A stretch of DNA of 64,000 bases from Vibrio atypicus (GTDB lineage Bacteria > Pseudomonadota > Gammaproteobacteria > Enterobacterales > Vibrionaceae): contig NZ_BLID01000014.1 of assembly GCF_009811315.1 (NCBI RefSeq), forward strand, positions 31,579 to 95,578, written 5' to 3'. Shown piece after piece: positions 56,132-63,874 of the stretch. The translations under genes and the position numbers were made by a program. The notes beneath the pieces are model-generated. The model worked only from the letters and a program-made list of their open reading frames with translations, was not told the DNA's origin and searched no databases. Numbering within the stretch: position 1 is the first letter of the stretch; every line of letters starts with the position of its first letter.

Positions 56132-56668
56132 TTACGAATGCATTTTTGCATGAGCCCGGAGCTTTTTTAACGCCCAATCATAGTGACTTGGCATCGCAGA
56201 TACACAGTAACTCCCTAGCGTTGTAGTACCAGTCCAATTGAAATACTGTTTAGTGAAAAGTGCCTCATTAGTAAAACTTTTAGCTAACTCGAGCGACGCT
56301 TTATGACTTTCCTGTACCAATTGCTTTGCTAACGACAACTCTGTTTCTTGGTGCTTTTGCCAAAATTCAATGTTCATTTGGCCGTATGTTTTCCAATTGT
56401 ATGGTTCAGGAAGAAAACTGCCCTTCTGTCCCGCCATATTTGAATTAACCCATTTCAGTAACAACTGATGCCATTCGTACAGATGTATCAATACATCTCG
56501 AAGGTTTCGGTCACGAGTCCAATGTAATTCCGTTTTACCCTTGTCACTGGAAAAATCAAACTCAGTATTTAACACATTTTCAGGCATTGAATCGATATAC
56601 CGAAGTAGCTTTGTAAAACTCTCATCAGCTTGATGCATTAACTCTTCTTTAGTCTTCGGTCTTGCCAT
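56132..56668 (-). CDS. ClbS/DfsB-family four-helix protein (DUF1706)
   Basis: 178 residues, with the family start RPKTKEELMHQADESFTKLLRYID and the conserved WTRDRNLRDVLIHLYEWHQLLLKW. ClbS protects DNA from colibactin by hydrolysing the toxin; other members have unknown substrates. It may be a protective cassette; the substrate is not predictable. Confidence 0.85.
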   Translation of the reverse strand: MARPKTKEELMHQADESFTKLLRYIDSMPENVLNTEFDFSSDKGKTELHWTRDRNLRDVLIHLYEWHQLLLKWVNSNMAGQKGSFLPEPYNWKTYGQMNIEFWQKHQETELSLAKQLVQESHKASLELAKSFTNEALFTKQYFNWTGTTTLGSYCVSAMPSHYDWALKKLRAHAKMHS

Positions 56669-56700
56669 AACAAACTCCGTTCATCGTCTACAGGTAAGCA

Positions 56701-56823
56701 CTCACGCCCAATTAAGTTGTGATCAACGCTGCCACATTGCCTAAACACTTCGCCGTAGTCACCAAACTAATTGAAACTGAAAGCGCCGAGCGTTGCGAAT
56801 CAACTTGAATTGTTTGTTAGGCA
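56701..56823 (-). repeat. attC site 2
   Basis: The minus strand begins GCCTAACAAACAATTC and ends in ...TTAATTGGGCGTGAG, with the arm AACGCTCGGCGC. It belongs to the ORF-less cassette on its right. Confidence 0.75.
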
Positions 56824-57231
56824 AATTTTCCTGTGTACTTACAAAACAGAACACCTTGAAAACAATAAGCAACCAATCACCCACTGATTTTTTGTGATTC
56901 AAGAACCTCTCAGCCACAATGTTACAGCCTCAGTTATAACAAACACGAAATGCGACTTATCAACGACAAAGTAGCTTTTAAAACCGAGAAACTCAAAGCG
57001 GCGAACTGACCACAAAAACGAAAGCTTCGATTAGCTTGCCCTTTCCACACTTTAAACCAGTGAAATTCGCCACCAACCAACACTGAAACCCAATGAGGCA
57101 CCCATGAACTTTAACATGTTCTACGATTGAAGAGATTCAAGAATTTGAGACGGCAATGCTGAATTTCCGACTAAGAAAAACAGATGGCCAGAGGAGGCAA
57201 GAAGATTAGAACAAATAACTTTCCTGCTCTT
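56824..57231. other. Cassette without a recognisable gene
   Basis: About 400 bases lie between attC sites 2 and 3 with no frame longer than about 40 codons on either strand. Possible content is a promoter, a small RNA or a decayed gene. Confidence 0.6.
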
Positions 57232-57355
57232 TGCCTAACGCCTTGCTAAGGTGTTAGCAACGCTATCACCTAACCTAACCATCGTAAACACAAAACCCAA
57301 CGATGGAATGAAAAACATCATGCGTTGGGAATCACTCTTAATAGTTTGTTATGCG
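57232..57355 (-). repeat. attC site 3
   Basis: The minus strand runs from GCATAACAAAC to GGCGTTAGGC, with arms ATTCCCAACGCATGA and GCTAACACCTTAGCAAG. It belongs to the GNAT cassette. Confidence 0.85.
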
Positions 57356-57359
57356 AATT

Positions 57360-57839
57360 TTAGCCAGCAAATGCTTTGAGCTCATCGCCAGTTAACCGAT
57401 AAATAACCCACTCATTTTGAGGTTTAGCACCAATTGACTTATAGAATTCTATTGCTGGCTCATTCCAATCAAGTACACACCACTCAAAACGGCCGCATTT
57501 CTTAGAAACAGCTAGCTGAGCCAAATACTTAAGGATAGCTTTTCCTGCACCAATACTTCTGTATTCTGGCGAAACGTAGAGGTCCTCTAAATACAAACCA
57601 TTTTTACCTAACCAAGTTGAGTAATTGTAGAAAAACACCGCAAAACCTATTGGCTTACCGTTCACTTCGCAAATAATTGCATGGGCCGTAGATTCCTGTG
57701 AAAACAAACTACTTTCAATATCTGAAATACTCGTCTTAACTTCACTTTCTAATTTCTCATACTTAGCCAACTCAGTGATAAATCTCAATATTGTTTCCGT
57801 ATCTTCTACATGAGCTTCTCGAATTTCTATTTTATTCAT
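57360..57839 (-). CDS. GNAT acetyltransferase, diamine/thialysine type
   Basis: 159 residues. LYLEDLYVSPEYRSIGAGKAIL is the acetyl-CoA motif A, followed by RFEWCVLDWNEPAIEFYKSIGA and VIYRLTGDELKAFA, the pattern of spermidine/thialysine acetyltransferases. It is a complete cassette gene. Substrate is uncertain. Confidence 0.88.
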   Translation of the reverse strand: MNKIEIREAHVEDTETILRFITELAKYEKLESEVKTSISDIESSLFSQESTAHAIICEVNGKPIGFAVFFYNYSTWLGKNGLYLEDLYVSPEYRSIGAGKAILKYLAQLAVSKKCGRFEWCVLDWNEPAIEFYKSIGAKPQNEWVIYRLTGDELKAFAG

Positions 57840-57863
57840 CTTTCCTCCTTGAGTTTACTATTC

Positions 57864-57992
57864 GCATAACGCCCTGCTAAGGTGTGAACAACGCAAAACC
57901 AATGCTCCCGCATACCACCTTAACCACTAAAACTAACGCATAGTAAAAATGCCACGCGTTGCGAATCACTCTTAAACTGTTTGTTATATGCA
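57864..57992 (-). repeat. attC site 4
   Basis: The minus strand runs from GCATATAACAAACAG to GGGCGTTATGCG, with arms GATTCGCAACGCGTGGC and TTGTTCACACCTTAGC. It belongs to the P-loop kinase cassette. Confidence 0.85.
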
Positions 57993-57995
57993 ATT

Positions 57996-58502
57996 TCACA
58001 CGCCTAGCTTTTCAGTTAGTTCGGCGAAAGCTATTTCAATACTTTTGCCTGCCGTGTCTATTTTGATGACATCGGCTTTCCAAGCTTCGTAATGACGGTT
58101 CTGCACTTGTTTCCAGTCAGGTAATTTTAGGTTTGTTACTTCACTTCTACGAGTGATGACTCTTTGTTCGTGTTCACTGGTATCTGAGCAACTAATTTCA
58201 ATATTGATGAATTTAGTCCCCACACTTTCTGCGACTTCCTGCCATTCACGTCGCGTAAGCTCAATAGGATTACAAGAGTCTGAGATACAGCTAATTCCAA
58301 GCTCTAAGTTATCTCTGATTATACGATAGCTTAAACGATACCCTTCACCTTCTACGTTGAAGTTACAAAGATCTCGAAGCCCTTGCTCTACTGTATCAAT
58401 GCGAACATACATAGCACCCACTTTAGCCGCCAACAGCTTAGCAAAAGTCGATTTACCTGAAGCAGGGAGACCCGAAAATATGTATAAAATAGGATAGTTC
58501 AA
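57996..58502 (-). CDS. P-loop kinase-like protein (AAA_33)
   Basis: 168 residues. Walker A GLPASGKST is near residue 11, then RIDTVEQGLRDL, a DSCNP segment, and a basic lid region (EQRVITRRSEV). It resembles small-molecule kinases such as chloramphenicol phosphotransferase-type or polynucleotide-kinase-type proteins. Substrate is unknown. Confidence 0.82.
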   Translation of the reverse strand: MNYPILYIFSGLPASGKSTFAKLLAAKVGAMYVRIDTVEQGLRDLCNFNVEGEGYRLSYRIIRDNLELGISCISDSCNPIELTRREWQEVAESVGTKFINIEISCSDTSEHEQRVITRRSEVTNLKLPDWKQVQNRHYEAWKADVIKIDTAGKSIEIAFAELTEKLGV

Positions 58503-58520
58503 TTGACCTCCGTTCCTTGC

Positions 58521-58649
58521 ATATAACGCTGCGTTAAGGGGTGAACAACGCCACCACCGACCCTAAGCAATTGTGCCGTAGACACTAAAGCTGAATCAAA
58601 CTGAAAATGCCAAGCGTTGAGAATTCCTCTTAAACGCCTTGTTATGTGA
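58521..58649 (-). repeat. attC site 5
   Basis: The minus strand runs from TTCACATAACAAGGCG to GCAGCGTTATAT, with the shared arms AATTCTCAACGCTTGGC and GTTGTTCACCCCTTAAC. It belongs to the DUF1801 cassette. Confidence 0.85.
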
Positions 58650-58655
58650 ATTGTT

Positions 58656-59060
58656 TCACGCGCCCAAAAGAGGCAGATTCTTACGTTGCTGGTAGGTTAA
58701 AGCTAACTCTAGACAGGACTTGATGATCGTTTCTGGTAGCGGTTTAGATACGGACAGAACTATAGCTCTGTTTCCCTGAAACACTAATTCGTCACCATAT
58801 AACTCCCTAAATGTATCGACTAACTTAGTTTGGCAATTAAAGAATAGGTAATAATTATTAGGAGACTTAAGCTTCCAGTCCATTCTTAACGGGCTGCCAT
58901 TTTTTACACTGTAGCTTGGCTCACCCCATTTTAGAGCTTCATCGACTTCACCCAGTTCCAACTCAGATGCAACTTGAAAGACTAAATTTCGCAGCTTCTC
59001 TAACCTAGCACGAGCATTATTTGGGTACTCATCAAAGCGATCCTTGACTACCTTGTCCAT
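58656..59060 (-). CDS. DUF1801 (YdhG-like) protein
   Basis: 134 residues. VDEALKWGEPSYSVKNGSPLRMDWK is the family core, with YYLFFNCQTKLVDTFRELYG following. The fold is related to the frataxin/YdhG group; function unknown. It is a complete cassette gene. Confidence 0.82.
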   Translation of the reverse strand: MDKVVKDRFDEYPNNARARLEKLRNLVFQVASELELGEVDEALKWGEPSYSVKNGSPLRMDWKLKSPNNYYLFFNCQTKLVDTFRELYGDELVFQGNRAIVLSVSKPLPETIIKSCLELALTYQQRKNLPLLGA

Positions 59061-59074
59061 TGAATTCTCCTATT

Positions 59075-59194
59075 CACATAACGCCCTGTTAAGGGGTGAG
59101 CAACGAAATACCCAAGCGGCCTTAAGCACTAAAATCAACGCATAGTAAAAATGCCACGCATTGCGATTCCCTCTTGAACAGGTTGTTATATGCG
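59075..59194 (-). repeat. attC site 6
   Basis: The minus strand runs from CGCATATAACAACC to GGGCGTTATGTG, with arms GAATCGCAATGCGTGGC and GTTGCTCACCCCTTAAC. It belongs to the YqfB-like cassette. Confidence 0.85.
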
Positions 59195-59226
59195 TGGCTC
59201 AAGGGGTTTCATAACTAGCAGACTTG

Positions 59227-59541
59227 TTAATCAACGACTTTGAAGCTTATAAAACACAAGCTCTTTTCTGTTGGGTATATCTTTCGCAAAATCCATTTGA
59301 GCATGAAGACAAATGGAAGATTTTCTGCTTTTGCGTGCTTTCTGTTTAGTTTATCAAAGTTCACATGCTCAACACCGACAATTTCTAGTCTACAGATTTT
59401 CCGCCCATCTTCGTGAGTAAATGCCTCAACAACCTGCCCTAGGTAATAATGGCTTTCAGATTTATCCCTAATCGTTGCAGTCTTTTTACCAGAAAGAATC
59501 TGGCGCTCTAGCCTTGTGAAAAATGTAATTTTATCCACCAT
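59227..59541 (-). CDS. ASCH-domain protein, YqfB-like N4-acetylcytidine amidohydrolase
   Basis: 104 residues, the YqfB size. ITFFTRLERQILSGKKTATIRDKSESHY and NRKHAKAENLPFVFMLKWILRKIYP align with YqfB positions, including the K-x-TIRD segment used in catalysis. YqfB hydrolyses N4-acetylcytidine. The same activity here is inferred from similarity of motif and length. Confidence 0.82.
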   Translation of the reverse strand: MVDKITFFTRLERQILSGKKTATIRDKSESHYYLGQVVEAFTHEDGRKICRLEIVGVEHVNFDKLNRKHAKAENLPFVFMLKWILRKIYPTEKSLCFISFKVVD

Positions 59542-59573
59542 TGAACACTTGCTCCCTTACCGATTCTTCCAAA

Positions 59574-59670
59574 CATCACGCTGCATTAAGGTGTAAGCGA
59601 CGCTTGGCCATACTTGAGCGAAGCGAAACTGCCAAGCGTTGCGAATCACTTTTAAAAGCTTTGTTAAGCC
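59574..59670 (-). repeat. attC site 7
   Basis: The minus strand runs from GGCTTAACAAAGC to GCAGCGTGATG. The outer core has TGATG instead of the usual TTA, so it may be a weakened site. It belongs to the MerR/decarboxylase cassette. Confidence 0.75.
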
Positions 59671-60041
59671 TTTCGCTCGGTAATCACTTCTTTAAAAGCA
59701 AACATACCATTTAAAGCGGCAGGAAAACCTGCATAAACTGACATTTGTAATACAACCTCTTTAAGCTCATCTTCACTACAACCAACGTTAAGAGCGGCAT
59801 TTAAATGAACTTTAAGCTGAGGCGCACAATTCCCTAATGCTGTTAATGCGGCAACCGTTGCGATTTCTCGCAATTTTACATCCAACCCCGGGCGCGCATA
59901 TATATCACCGAAAGGAAACTCTATTGTATATCTGGCTAAATCAGGGCAGATATCTTGCAAACTTTCGATAACATTTTTTCCGGCTTCGCCATCAATGCAT
60001 GTTAATAATTCGAGACCGGTATCAAAACGTGATTTGTCCAT
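59664..60041 (-). CDS. Carboxymuconolactone decarboxylase-family protein
   Basis: 125 residues from ATG 60041, with AGGAG upstream. LREIATVAALTALGNCAPQLKVHLNAALNVGCSEDELKEVV is the CMD domain; the usual second catalytic cysteine position is C in NVGC, and NCAP supplies another. It is probably an AhpD-like redox or lactone enzyme. It is controlled by the MerR regulator in the same cassette. Confidence 0.88.
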   Translation of the reverse strand: MDKSRFDTGLELLTCIDGEAGKNVIESLQDICPDLARYTIEFPFGDIYARPGLDVKLREIATVAALTALGNCAPQLKVHLNAALNVGCSEDELKEVVLQMSVYAGFPAALNGMFAFKEVITERKA

Positions 60042-60072
60042 TGGTATGCTCCTATTTAGTAAATACATGCAC

Positions 60073-60103
60073 ACCATACAAGTTAGAGTTCACTCTAAGT
60101 CAA
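60073..60103 (-). promoter_or_regulatory. MerR-type promoter of the decarboxylase gene
   Basis: On the minus strand TTGACT (60098-60103) and TATGGT (60073-60078) are separated by 19 bases. The spacer region holds the dyad TTAGAG-TGAA-CTCTAA. A 19-base spacer with a central dyad is the mark of MerR-activated promoters. The -35 box overlaps the merR stop codon. Confidence 0.85.
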
Positions 60104-60456
60104 CGAACTTTTCCATTATCATAAAGTTTAATTTTTTCTTCTAAAGCAATAAGATGTGACTGCTGTTGCTCGATATGATCTATCAAATTTTTTCTGTGTT
60201 GCTCTAGCAGCACCTGACGCTGTAATACAGTATCTATCCCTGACTCCCTTAGCCGCGCATACTCCAGAATGTCTTCGAGAGGCATGGCCGTCTCTTTAAG
60301 ACGCTTCACAAATTCAATCCACCCCAAATCTTTCGAAATATAAACTCGGTGCCCACTTGTATTTCGTTGTATATTCTTGAGTAAACCTATTTTTTCATAA
60401 TATCGAAGAGTGTGTGACGACAAGCCAACCAAACTTGAAAACTCCTTCATATTCAT
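60100..60456 (-). CDS. MerR-family regulator
   Basis: 118 residues from ATG 60456 (AGGAG 8 bases upstream). The helix-turn-helix SSLVGLSSHTLRYYEKIGLL, the wing NTSGHRVY and the C-terminal coiled coil are complete. No metal-binding cysteines are present in the effector region, so it resembles the NmlR/AdhR-like group without a metal site. It is followed by the decarboxylase it probably activates. Confidence 0.92.
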   Translation of the reverse strand: MNMKEFSSLVGLSSHTLRYYEKIGLLKNIQRNTSGHRVYISKDLGWIEFVKRLKETAMPLEDILEYARLRESGIDTVLQRQVLLEQHRKNLIDHIEQQQSHLIALEEKIKLYDNGKVR

Positions 60457-60471
60457 GATCTCATCTCCTAG

Positions 60472-60598
60472 GCATAACGCCAAATTAAGGTGTGAGTAAC
60501 GCTACCACTCACCTAAACCATTGTGCCATAAACACAAAACTAGACTGAAGTGAAAGCGCCAAGTGTTGTGAATCACTCTTAAATTTATTGCTATGTGC
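60472..60598 (-). repeat. attC site 8
   Basis: The minus strand runs from GCACATAGCAATAAA to TTTGGCGTTATGCC, with arms GATTCACAACACTTGGC and GTTACTCACACCTTAA. The inner core GCAATA is altered. It belongs to the topology-modulation-like kinase cassette. Confidence 0.8.
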
Positions 60599-61124
60599 GT
60601 AGCTCGCCTATGAAGGCTTTAGCCTTTTTAGGGCTTGTTATCCTTACGAATTTGATATGACTATACTTAGGGTCATGAAGTAATTCTGTGTAGCGAGCTC
60701 GGTTTTTACTGTACGTTTTCAACGTCCAAAGAATAATTGAGTCTTTACTAAGAAAGGACTTTCTGAACGATTCAACATTGCCTGTTTTATCCCATAACTC
60801 CTGTTTGGTCGCTACGCGGACTACAGCCCTTTTCACGGCTTGAAATAATGTCCTTACAAATGAGTAGTCAACCCAAACAATAGTATCGACTCTATGCCAT
60901 TTAATTTCAGCGGTTAGGTTGTAGTTGCCATCAAGAACCCACTGTTCGCCATTCAACCTGTCGGCCAAGTTTGCAAAGAACTCTGCATCTGAAGATTCCT
61001 GCCAGTTGGGCTTCCAGAAAATGGCATCCATTTCCAAATATGGGTATTTGAGCTCACTCGCGAGCATGCGACTAAAAGTGCTTTTTCCACTACCACTCGT
61101 GCCTATTACATTTATTCTTTTCAT
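60591..61124 (-). CDS. Adenylate-kinase-like P-loop protein (DNA topology modulation/FlaR-type)
   Basis: 177 residues from ATG 61124. A longer frame to 61226 is rejected because it runs through attC site 9. Walker A IGTSGSGKST, then YLEMDAIFWKPNW and WVLDGNYN form the typical signature of this family. The stop codon lies inside the attC core on its left. Function unknown beyond nucleotide binding. Confidence 0.85.
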   Translation of the reverse strand: MKRINVIGTSGSGKSTFSRMLASELKYPYLEMDAIFWKPNWQESSDAEFFANLADRLNGEQWVLDGNYNLTAEIKWHRVDTIVWVDYSFVRTLFQAVKRAVVRVATKQELWDKTGNVESFRKSFLSKDSIILWTLKTYSKNRARYTELLHDPKYSHIKFVRITSPKKAKAFIGELRT

Positions 61125-61149
61125 CGCCTGACCTAATGTTTGCCCGAGC

Positions 61150-61262
61150 ACATAACGCCCAATTAACGTGTGAGCGACGCTGCCACTGAGCCTAAAACTA
61201 AACTCAACCCGAAGTGAAAGCGCCAAGCATTGCGAATCACTGTTGAATTGTTTGTTATGTGC
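61150..61262 (-). repeat. attC site 9
   Basis: The minus strand runs from GCACATAACAAACAATTC to TTGGGCGTTATG, with arms GATTCGCAATGCTTGGC and CGCTCACACGTTAATT. It belongs to the two-helix membrane protein cassette. Confidence 0.85.
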
Positions 61263-61665
61263 CTGGCTTCAAGTACACGCCTTCCTGACGGAATTGTGCT
61301 CGTAAGTCTAACATTTGTACATTCGTTGATATCACCGAAAACAGATTGCCAATGGCTACAGAAAACATTAAGCCTGCTGCATATCCATTCCATAGCCCGA
61401 GAGCACCTTGAGAGAGCATATTAAATGCCAGACAAAAGAAGATGATACTGGAAATAAACATTCTTAATTCCCCACAACTAAATTTGTAGGTGTTATTCGT
61501 ATAGTCATACTTTATTTGAACTCTTGAACTGAGGCCACCAAGTTTTATATACATGGTACTTTCACTGCTTTCATAAGCAATGTCATTGAGATCTAGTACT
61601 TTTTCTATTCGTTTCAACATAACTTTATGTTCTCTAAAATTGATTACTTTGAGGTTATTCCTCAT
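61255..61665 (-). CDS. Membrane protein with two helices, unknown
   Basis: 136 residues. The polar N-terminal half (IEKVLDLNDIAYESSESTMY; beta-rich) is followed by two membrane helices (about 68-88 and 92-113) and a short polar tail. The 61620 ATG is an alternative start. It is a complete cassette gene of unknown function. Confidence 0.6.
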   Translation of the reverse strand: MRNNLKVINFREHKVMLKRIEKVLDLNDIAYESSESTMYIKLGGLSSRVQIKYDYTNNTYKFSCGELRMFISSIIFFCLAFNMLSQGALGLWNGYAAGLMFSVAIGNLFSVISTNVQMLDLRAQFRQEGVYLKPGT

Positions 61666-61723
61666 AGCATTCTATTTCATAAAATATTTGAAATTTCTCA
61701 GCCCAAGTCACGTATAGAGCGGG

Positions 61724-61852
61724 CTCATAACTCCGCGTTAAGTGGTGAGCACGCCTACTACCCTACCTAAACCATTGTGCCGTAAACACTTAAGCTGATT
61801 CAAACTTAAATGCCAAGCGTTGGGAATCCATCTTAAACACCTTGTTATGTAC
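61724..61852 (-). repeat. attC site 10
   Basis: The minus strand runs from ACATAACAAGGTG to CGGAGTTATGAGC, with arms GATTCCCAACGCTTGGC and GTGCTCACCACTTAAC. It belongs to the methyltransferase cassette. Confidence 0.82.
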
Positions 61853-62441
61853 GTTTCACCGCGACCACGGAATATGTATGCCAATGCTTCATTCTACCCA
61901 ATGAAGTTTTCGCTGTTTCATCACGTTCAAAGAACCTGACTATTTCAAAGCCTGAGAACAAGGCCTTTACTTCGGATTCCGACAACGACGTTGTAGGACT
62001 ACGATAGTTGTTAACCCAACTGTCTTTGAGACCCATGAAGTCACCATCGAATACCCCACCGATTTCAATTGAAGACCTAATGTTGCGCCAAGTCGAAGCA
62101 AATAGGTTTGGGTCGGCAAAGAACAAACTGGAGTTTGCGACAACTACACCAGATTTGGGATAGTTGAACGACTCAAACGAAGACTCTGAAATATCCACTA
62201 ATGACTTCGCCCCAAACCTGTCTCTACAAATAGCGACTGAGTCAGGATTAATATCGAAGCCATGAACTTGAAAACCCTGCTGCTCGAGGTAATCTATATC
62301 ATGGCCAGTACCACAACCACAGTCAGTGGCTACTTTGAGGCTTGATTCAATGAGTCTGACAGCAAATTCAGTACGTTTTGAATGTGGACGAGACAGTGCC
62401 TTTTCGTAGTACTGACGCCAAATTTCAGTATTTTCATCCAT
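61845..62441 (-). CDS. Class I SAM-dependent methyltransferase
   Basis: 198 residues. Motif I ATDCGCGTGHDIDYL, motif II VHGFDINPDS, then a VVVANSSLFF segment are all present. The substrate is unknown; the small size is typical of a stand-alone small-molecule methyltransferase. Confidence 0.88.
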   Translation of the reverse strand: MDENTEIWRQYYEKALSRPHSKRTEFAVRLIESSLKVATDCGCGTGHDIDYLEQQGFQVHGFDINPDSVAICRDRFGAKSLVDISESSFESFNYPKSGVVVANSSLFFADPNLFASTWRNIRSSIEIGGVFDGDFMGLKDSWVNNYRSPTTSLSESEVKALFSGFEIVRFFERDETAKTSLGRMKHWHTYSVVAVKRT

Positions 62442-62464
62442 AAATTTCTGATTTTCCGTAAAAG

Positions 62465-62560
62465 AACATCGCGCCGTGTTAAGTGGTGAGCAACGCTACC
62501 ACTCTACCTAAACCATTGTGCCGTAAGCGTTGGGAATCCGTCTTAAACGCCTTGTTGGGC
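62465..62560 (-). repeat. attC site 11
   Basis: The minus strand runs from GCCCAACAAGGCG to ACGGCGCGATG. The outer core is CGATG, not TTAGG or TTATG, so it may be poorly recombined. It belongs to the C-GCAxxG-C-C cassette. Confidence 0.75.
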
Positions 62561-63004
62561 ATCTTTGCGCAAGATTTGCACTGCTATTTCAGTGGCTTTT
62601 CGAGTGTAGTTACTACAATTAGAGCGAAGATTATGAGAACGAAAGTAAGCCATACCCTCATCGGTACCGATGTCACAACCCAATAGCTTATGGCAGTCTT
62701 TAGCCCCAAATTCATTTTGAAACTTCTCGACTAACTCCTGTGTTGCTTCGTACGTAGTCGCGACAGAGTCAATTCGGGATTCACGACCTAGAGCTAAGCT
62801 AATGCCCATAACTGCCCCTGATAAAGCACCACATGGTCCACAAGTTCTAGCCATGCCACTACAAAATCCAGTCGCCATTTTCGAAGCTAAGTAATCATCC
62901 ACCCCGTGATATTCAGCGATAGCAGAAACGACACTTTCAGCACACAAAAGTCCATTTTCAAAATGAGCTTCCGCTAACTTACCAAATTTTATGGATTCTT
63001 CCAT
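62543..63004 (-). CDS. C-GCAxxG-C-C family redox protein
   Basis: 153 residues. The family motif appears as CAESV, FCSGMARTCGPCGALSGAVM, then CHKLLGCD. These cysteines probably bind a metal or take part in redox chemistry; the function is not established. It is a complete cassette gene. Confidence 0.88.
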   Translation of the reverse strand: MEESIKFGKLAEAHFENGLLCAESVVSAIAEYHGVDDYLASKMATGFCSGMARTCGPCGALSGAVMGISLALGRESRIDSVATTYEATQELVEKFQNEFGAKDCHKLLGCDIGTDEGMAYFRSHNLRSNCSNYTRKATEIAVQILRKDAQQGV

Positions 63005-63022
63005 GACAACAACCTCCTTGAT

Positions 63023-63152
63023 GCCTAATGCCGCGTTAAGTAGTGAGCAACGCCACCACGAAACCTAACCTATTGTGCCATAAACTCCGAAGCCAAGCTT
63101 TGAACTGAAACCGCCTAGCGTAGGGAATCTATCTTAAACGCTTTGTTATGCG
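63023..63152 (-). repeat. attC site 12
   Basis: The minus strand runs from GCGCATAACAAAGCG to CGGCATTAGGC, with arms GATTCCCTACGCTAGGC and GTTGCTCACTACTTAAC. It belongs to the parDE cassette. Confidence 0.82.
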
Positions 63153-63212
63153 CCTTGCTCACCGAGCAATTTAGTACCATAATTAGGTATTCATTGGTAT
63201 TGAGGCAAAATC

Positions 63213-63455
63213 ATGGCTAAAAACACAAGCATTACACTTGGTGACCATTTTGATGGTTTTATAGCAAACCAAATTCAAAGTGGTCGATACAGTTCAGCAA
63301 GCGAAGTTATCCGTTCAGCTTTACGCTTACTCGAAACACAAGAAACCAAAATGAACACTTTACGTCAGCTATTAATTGAAGGTGAAGAAAGCGGCACTGC
63401 TGATTATGACCTGGATTCGTTTATCAATGAGCTCGATAGCGAAGAAAGAAAATGA
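63213..63455 (+). CDS. parD: ParD-type antitoxin
   Basis: 80 residues. The ribbon-helix-helix N-terminus (NTSITLGDHFDGFIANQIQSGRYSSASEVIRSALRLLE) is the ParD signature, with an acidic C-terminus that blocks the toxin. It overlaps parE by 4 bases. It reads opposite to other cassettes, which is usual for toxin-antitoxin cassettes with their own promoter. The upstream repeats GGTAT at 63185-63205 may be its operator. Confidence 0.93.
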   Translation: MAKNTSITLGDHFDGFIANQIQSGRYSSASEVIRSALRLLETQETKMNTLRQLLIEGEESGTADYDLDSFINELDSEERK

Positions 63456-63751
63456 AACCATTTCAGTTAACCAACAAAGCAAAGTCTGATTTGCGCGATA
63501 TAGCCTTGTTTACCTCACGCCGTTGGGGGCGTGAACAACGAAATATCTATTTAAAACAATTTGATGATTCATTTTGGCTACTAGCGGAAAACCCTGATAT
63601 TGGTAAAGTATGCGATGAAATCCGAGACGGTTACCGAAAATTCCCCCAAGGCAGTCACGTTGTATTTTACCGTCAGATTGGCAGCCAAAATATTGAAATT
63701 ATTCGTATTCTTCATAAGAGCATGGACGTAAATCCGATATTTGGCGCATAA
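63452..63751 (+). CDS. parE: ParE-type toxin
   Basis: 99 residues of the RelE/ParE fold. TNKAKSDLRDIALFTSRRWGREQRNIYLKQFDD and GSHVVFYRQIGSQNIEIIRILHKSMD are family hallmarks. Most ParE toxins poison DNA gyrase. The stop TAA is also the first bases of the next attC core (TAACGCC). Confidence 0.93.
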   Translation: MKPFQLTNKAKSDLRDIALFTSRRWGREQRNIYLKQFDDSFWLLAENPDIGKVCDEIRDGYRKFPQGSHVVFYRQIGSQNIEIIRILHKSMDVNPIFGA

Positions 63752-63874
63752 CGCCGCATTAAGGTGTGAGCAACGCTACCACTTGACTTAACCATACCAC
63801 CGTAAACACGAAACCCAACTATGGAATGAGAAATGCCAAGCGTTGGGAATCACTCTTAAATGCTTTGTTATGCT
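63745..63874 (-). repeat. attC site 13
   Basis: The minus strand runs from GAGCATAACAAAGCA to GCGGCGTTATGCGCC, with arms GATTCCCAACGCTTGGC and GTTGCTCACACCTTAA. It belongs to the next cassette, of which only about 125 bases are in the window. Confidence 0.85.

Noticed and set aside
61125..61226. Longer N-terminus of the kinase-like cassette gene
   Set aside because: The extension would translate attC site 9; the internal ATG at 61124 directly precedes the P-loop domain.
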